Assembly: GCA_964596345.1 (NCBI GenBank)
Contig: CAZQSZ010000004.1
Coordinates: forward strand, 124,001-188,000
DNA length: 64,000 nt
Direction of reading: 5' to 3'
DNA from: CADEDV01 sp964596345
GTDB taxonomy: Bacteria; Bacteroidota; Bacteroidia; Chitinophagales; Chitinophagaceae
In this document: in pieces, positions 61,701 through 64,000 of the stretch
Numbering within the stretch: the stretch's first letter is position 1
Layout: every line of letters starts with the position of its first letter
The notes under the pieces: model-generated
Database searches by the model: none
What the model saw: the letters and a program-made list of their open reading frames with translations, nothing else
Told to the model about the DNA's origin: nothing
Program-made: the position numbers and the translations under genes

Positions 61701-62199
61701 GGCCCTGGGTAAAAAACTCGGATCCAGGATGAAAGCGGTATCGGCAGCACTGGCTCAATTCACACAGGAAGACATTGCATTGTTAGAAAAAGAGGGACAA
61801 TATAATTTGCCAGTTGATGGCGAACCTGTAATATTACAAACCACTGATGTTGAGATCAGCAGCGAGGATATTCCGGGCTGGACAGTGGCCAATAAGGGTA
61901 GTTTGACGGTGGCGTTGGATGTGACGATAACACCCGAATTAGAAGCCGAAGGCAATGCCCGTGAGTTTGTGAACAGGATCCAGAAGATCCGGAAGGACAG
62001 TGGTTTTGAGCTGACAGACCGGGTAAGTTTGAAAGTGGCTGCCGCCAACGGAATGAAAGATTCGCTGGCTCAGTTTAAAGACTATATTTGCGCCGAAATT
62101 CTGGCGGATTCGTTGGAATTTGAAGCCGAGATACCAGACGGTATCCAGGTTGATATTAACGATGTATTGCTTAATGTGATTGTTTTAAAAAAAGGGTAA
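58741..62199 (+). CDS. ileS: Isoleucyl-tRNA synthetase
   Basis: 1152 residues, in the usual range or slightly long for the Bacteroidota type. Class I synthetase charging tRNA-Ile with CP1 editing. The signature PSANGMPGIHHVISRTLKD (HIGH-like, about residues 57-75) and KMSKR (699-703) are intact. The C-terminal anticodon-binding domain is present. A repeat-derived insertion (about residues 217-228) and an AT-rich variable segment (about 270-350) lie in the editing-domain half. The DksA-like gene follows 3 bp after the stop, as is common in the phylum; the usual next gene lspA is missing. Confidence 0.97.
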   Translation: MAMSAKYREFTGLNLPAFEQEVLANWTEKQAFEKSVSLRDGAAPFVFYEGPPSANGMPGIHHVISRTLKDLVCRYKTMKGFQVKRKGGWDTHGLPIELGVEKELGITKEDIGKKISVEEYNAKCREAVLRYKDKWDEITKKMGYWVDLNDPYITFKNEYIETLWWLLSELYKKGLLYESVSIQPYSPAAGTGLSSHELNQPGTYKDVKDTSVVAMFKASPNPSAGGAYENPGISKLFSAAKGEDVFFLAWTTTPWTLPSNLGLTVGGNIDYVLVKCFNPYTFLQVNVVLAKTLLSKYFWNAEMGGKTTSGSKLSTITDLLEKDSRTEEEDKELRKLIYSGNKLNQWEVIKEFKGTDIEGCEYEQLLPYEANSPKVIEELTPGAKPFRVLVDSFVTTEDGTGIVHTAPAFGADDFKVGKKYNIGILTMVDRQGKFVDGLGEFSNRYVKNYKDEKDYVDVNVDISVKLKKENRAFKVEKYEHSYPHCWRTDKPVLYYPLDAWFIKTTAIKDRMVELNKTINWKPKSTGEGRFGNWLENMVDWNLSRSRYWGTPLPIWRTEDGEEEVCIGSVDELRAAAKKADEALGLAQSSKLAADSLDLHKPYVDEIILLSPSGKPMKRVPDLIDVWFDSGAMPYAQWHYPFGNKEDFKNAFPADFIAEGVDQTRGWFYTLHAIACLLFDSVAYKTVVSNGLVLDKNGNKMSKRLGNVVNPFETIEQFGADATRWYLITNASPWDNLKFDIEGIKEVQRKFFGTLYNTYQFFALYSNVDGFAFKEAYIPVNERPEIDRWVLSSLNTVVKKVNEYMDDYEPTQAGRVIEDFVDEHLSNWYVRLCRRRFWKGEYEQDKICAYQTLYECLETITRLIAPISPFFSDAVFQNLDAVTGRFNAESVHHVDFPVANEAVIDELLEERMQLAQDASSLVLSLRKKVNIKVRQPLQKVLIPALSASMKEQMQKVEDLVKAEVNVKEIEYLSPDNTFISKKIKPNFVALGKKLGSRMKAVSAALAQFTQEDIALLEKEGQYNLPVDGEPVILQTTDVEISSEDIPGWTVANKGSLTVALDVTITPELEAEGNAREFVNRIQKIRKDSGFELTDRVSLKVAAANGMKDSLAQFKDYICAEILADSLEFEAEIPDGIQVDINDVLLNVIVLKKG
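59390..59422 (+). repeat. In-frame palindromic repeat insertion within ileS
   Basis: AAGCCTCCCCAAACCCCTCC then GCAGGAGGGGCTT, encoding ASPNPSAGGA. CCCCTCC (59403-59409) pairs with GGAGGGG (59413-59419). As I recall, near-identical sequences occur as intergenic repeats in Bacteroidota. Confidence 0.75.
59550..59790 (+). other. AT-rich segment inside ileS
   Basis: Positions 59581-59640 hold 17 G/C of 60, against 27 of 60 at 60721-60780. It encodes FNPYTFLQVNVVLAKTLLSK and then a Lys/Glu/Ser-rich stretch (NAEMGGKTTSGSKLSTITDLLEKDS...), longer than I recall in other Bacteroidota IleRS. Confidence 0.55.
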
Positions 62200-62202
62200 A
62201 TC

Positions 62203-63060
62203 ATGGCAAGTAAAAAGAAACCGGCACCTAAAAAAGCCGCCAAACCTGCCCCTAAAAAAGCTGCTGCAAAAAAACCGGCAGCCAAGAAAACTGTGAAAAA
62301 ATCTGCACCCGCCAAGCCGGCCGCTAAAAAGCCTGCCCCCAAGCCTGTTGCCAAGAAGGCAGCAGCTGTTAAAAAACCTGCTGCCAAACCTGTAGCTAAG
62401 CCAGCTCCTGTTAAGCAACCGGCCAAACCGGTGGCGGTGGCCAAGCCAGTAGAAAAAGTGGCGGAGAAACCTGCTGCACCTCCTGCTCCTGTGGTTAAAA
62501 AACCATCGGCAAATGATCCCAAATCACTCGTATCGATCAAGCAGGTGGCCAAGCCCGTTATTAAAAAAGAACCACCGAAGCCGGTGAAAGTTGTTATACC
62601 CAAAACAACCACCAAGAGCTCGGTAAAATATGAACCCGAATTTACTAAATCTGTATTAGACACAAACCCTATGTACGAACACAATGGCCCGAGTATGCGC
62701 TACTCAGATAGCGATCTGGCAGAGTTCAGAGAGATCATTCAAAAGAAATTAGATGCTGCTAAAAAGGAACTGGCTTACCTCCATGGACTGATCACCCGTC
62801 GTGATGAAGGCGGTGATGTGGACGAAGCCCGTTATATGACCATGGAAGATGGAAGTGTAAGTATGGAAAGAGAGCAGCTGAGCCAGATGGCAAGCCGCCA
62901 GATCACTTTTATTGATCACCTGGAAAAAGCCATGATGCGCATCGAGAATAAAACCTATGGTATCTGCCGTGTTACCGGGAAACTGATCGACAAAGCCCGG
63001 CTGCGTGCCGTGCCCCATGCCACCCTCAGTATTGAGGCGAAGCAGATGATGAATAAATAA
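62203..63060 (+). CDS. DksA/TraR-like protein with histone-H1-like N-terminal tail
   Basis: 285 residues. Residues 1 to about 130 are a Lys/Ala/Pro-rich tail (repeated PAPKKAAKP, KKPAAKK and similar) like histone H1 and bacterial nucleoid proteins. Residues about 150-285 resemble DksA/TraR: a helical coiled coil (about 170-240) and a C-terminal ENKTYGICRVTGKLIDKARLRAVPHATLSIEAK. The C4 zinc finger is degenerate: only the first Cys remains. It may bind DNA through the tail and RNA polymerase through the rest. It is 3 bp after ileS and presumably co-transcribed. Confidence 0.85.
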   Translation: MASKKKPAPKKAAKPAPKKAAAKKPAAKKTVKKSAPAKPAAKKPAPKPVAKKAAAVKKPAAKPVAKPAPVKQPAKPVAVAKPVEKVAEKPAAPPAPVVKKPSANDPKSLVSIKQVAKPVIKKEPPKPVKVVIPKTTTKSSVKYEPEFTKSVLDTNPMYEHNGPSMRYSDSDLAEFREIIQKKLDAAKKELAYLHGLITRRDEGGDVDEARYMTMEDGSVSMEREQLSQMASRQITFIDHLEKAMMRIENKTYGICRVTGKLIDKARLRAVPHATLSIEAKQMMNK

Positions 63061-63080
63061 TCAATCTCCTTGTAATAAGA

Positions 63081-63116
63081 AAGCCCTGCAACAGTATGTT
63101 GCGGGGCTTTTATTTT
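63081..63116 (+). terminator. Intrinsic terminator after the DksA-like gene
   Basis: AAGCCCTGCAACA (63081-63093) pairs with TGTTGCGGGGCTT (63097-63109) with one G-T pair, followed by a T-rich run. Confidence 0.85.
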
Positions 63117-63137
63117 CTCCTGCAAACCGGGTCGTTA

Positions 63138-63893
63138 TTATTTTCTGCGGGGGCCGAGGAATACCTGGAACCCGGCACCAATCATTAATCCATGATTAGA
63201 GAATTTGGTGGTTGTTTCGTTTTCAGCACGGGTATCAATGCTGCCATCAATACCATCATCACGCAGTGTTGTTCTCTGAAAAGTATTTTTGTTATAGGCA
63301 AAATTATAACCGAGGTAGAAGTCAAGGCCGGTATGGGCACTAACCATTTTTGTGAAACCTGCCGAAAAAGATGTGTTGAAATAAAATCCGCCGGATGAAT
63401 GACCACTATAGGTTTGCTTATACGAAGAAGCTCCGGAGCCGCCATAAAAAAAACCTTCTGTTTTCAGGTTACTGATTCCTCCATTGAGACTTAGTTGGCC
63501 AAAGGGCAATAAAGAGTTACCTTTTTTAGCAGAGAAATAATTCCGGGCAAAGCCTCCGAACCCGATATTGAAATTGGTGGATTTATCACTTTGGTAGGTG
63601 CTGCCATTCTGTTCGAACGTTGTTTTCTGATTAGTTGGATTGATAGTTAAAGAAAGACCTGCAACTGTTTGGCTGGTTATAAACCAGCCGATTGAAGGGT
63701 TAACAGTAATGGCATAGCTGTTTGTTTTGGAGGTATTGGATCCGATAGACGCTACCGAAATATCAGCATTGCCAGCGTTGAAAACTGCGCTGCCAATAGT
63801 TGCGCCAACCATTCTGTCTCCCTTTTGAAACTGGCCGGTGGAAATAAAGGAGACGAACAGAAATAGAACTACGGCAAACAGGCGGTGGGGCAT
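63138..63893 (-). CDS. Outer-membrane beta-barrel protein of unknown function
   Basis: 251 residues. Signal peptide ending FISTGQ, then repeated Gly- and aromatic-rich amphipathic strands (GATIGSAVFNAG, YAITVNPSIGWFI, GLSLTINP, FGGFARNYF, LSLNGGISN, GFFYGGSG, SFSAGFTKM, LDFYLGYNF) and a C-terminal LMIGAGFQVFLG strand, as in small OmpA-like or OmpW-like porins. No specific family was recognised. It is convergent with the DksA-like gene and sits where lspA would often be found. Confidence 0.75.
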   Translation of the reverse strand: MPHRLFAVVLFLFVSFISTGQFQKGDRMVGATIGSAVFNAGNADISVASIGSNTSKTNSYAITVNPSIGWFITSQTVAGLSLTINPTNQKTTFEQNGSTYQSDKSTNFNIGFGGFARNYFSAKKGNSLLPFGQLSLNGGISNLKTEGFFYGGSGASSYKQTYSGHSSGGFYFNTSFSAGFTKMVSAHTGLDFYLGYNFAYNKNTFQRTTLRDDGIDGSIDTRAENETTTKFSNHGLMIGAGFQVFLGPRRK

Positions 63894-64000
63894 AGCTAAA
63901 TGATTTGAATCTCAACAAATATAGACGTTACCCATAAGCCAGCAAAAACACGCAGTAAAGGAAATTTTTTTGATGAAATCCATAAAAGGTTGGATTTTTT

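Noticed and set aside
1..64000. Prophage, integrative element or transposon
   Set aside because: No integrase, transposase, phage structural gene or attachment-site repeat was recognised. Gene content is chromosomal throughout.
1..64000. tRNA or rRNA genes
   Set aside because: No cloverleaf-like or rRNA-like sequence was recognised in the intergenic regions by eye. A covariance-model scan was not possible here.

Overview
The window reads as chromosomal DNA of a member of the Bacteroidota, most like the Chitinophagaceae. The signs are TAnnTTTG-type promoter boxes, starts without Shine-Dalgarno sequences, two giant secreted proteins with type IX secretion (T9SS) C-terminal domains, many TonB-dependent receptors, and Bacteroidota-specific families (DUF3098, DUF4920, DUF5777, DUF6607, DUF6660, HmuY). 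No tRNA, rRNA, CRISPR array, integrase or transposase was recognised. The family is an inference from gene content.

Layout. 1-1507 (minus): envelope and division block (ftsX, DUF3098, start of uppP). 1745-6594 (plus): leuS, then secreted or unknown proteins. 6651-14161: membrane-anchored AraC regulator, DoxX fusion protein, tricorn-like protease, EEP-family phosphoesterase, and a convergent secreted protein. 14327-22538: two very large T9SS cargo proteins, one an M36 metallopeptidase. 22632-30517: M23 peptidase, a MarR-controlled oxidoreductase pair, ruvB, response regulator, GroES-like protein, HerA-like ATPase. 30509-36350: recQ, a copper-type P-ATPase, tsaE and alanine dehydrogenase. 36358-39730 (minus): a three-gene set that looks like copper acquisition. 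39789-41196: lpxA and an ABC ATPase. 41366-58607: a long metal, heme and electron-transfer region with a PchR-like AraC regulator, c-type cytochrome lipoproteins, YceI, a DUF5777 barrel, three TonB receptors, a di-heme peroxidase, HmuY and DUF6607. 58741-63893: ileS, a DksA-like protein with a histone-H1-like tail, and an outer-membrane protein.

How genes work together. The receptor at 36358-38379 carries CxxxM in the plug and HxM further on, which I recall as the copper site of OprC-type receptors. Its two operon partners are rich in Met/His and Cys, so this is probably a copper-uptake operon. A copper-type ATPase lies about 2 kb away. The TonB receptor plus HmuY at 54052-57534 should take up heme. 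A 15-16 bp motif (CGGATWGCKTAA...CC) recurs upstream of the cytochrome operon, the FecA-like receptor and DUF6607. It is a candidate operator of a local regulon, possibly that of the AraC regulator at 41366. A MarR gene and the oxidoreductase operon beside it share TTGTA-N2-TACAA palindromes at equal distances from their starts.

The most unusual feature is short repeat DNA inserted in frame in two essential aminoacyl-tRNA synthetase genes: two elements in leuS and one in ileS. The first leuS element is the same 7-bp tandem repeat that fills the ftsX-DUF3098 spacer. Both synthetases also carry an AT-rich internal segment. Several genes have a promoter box ending only 4-8 nt before ATG, which predicts leaderless mRNAs.
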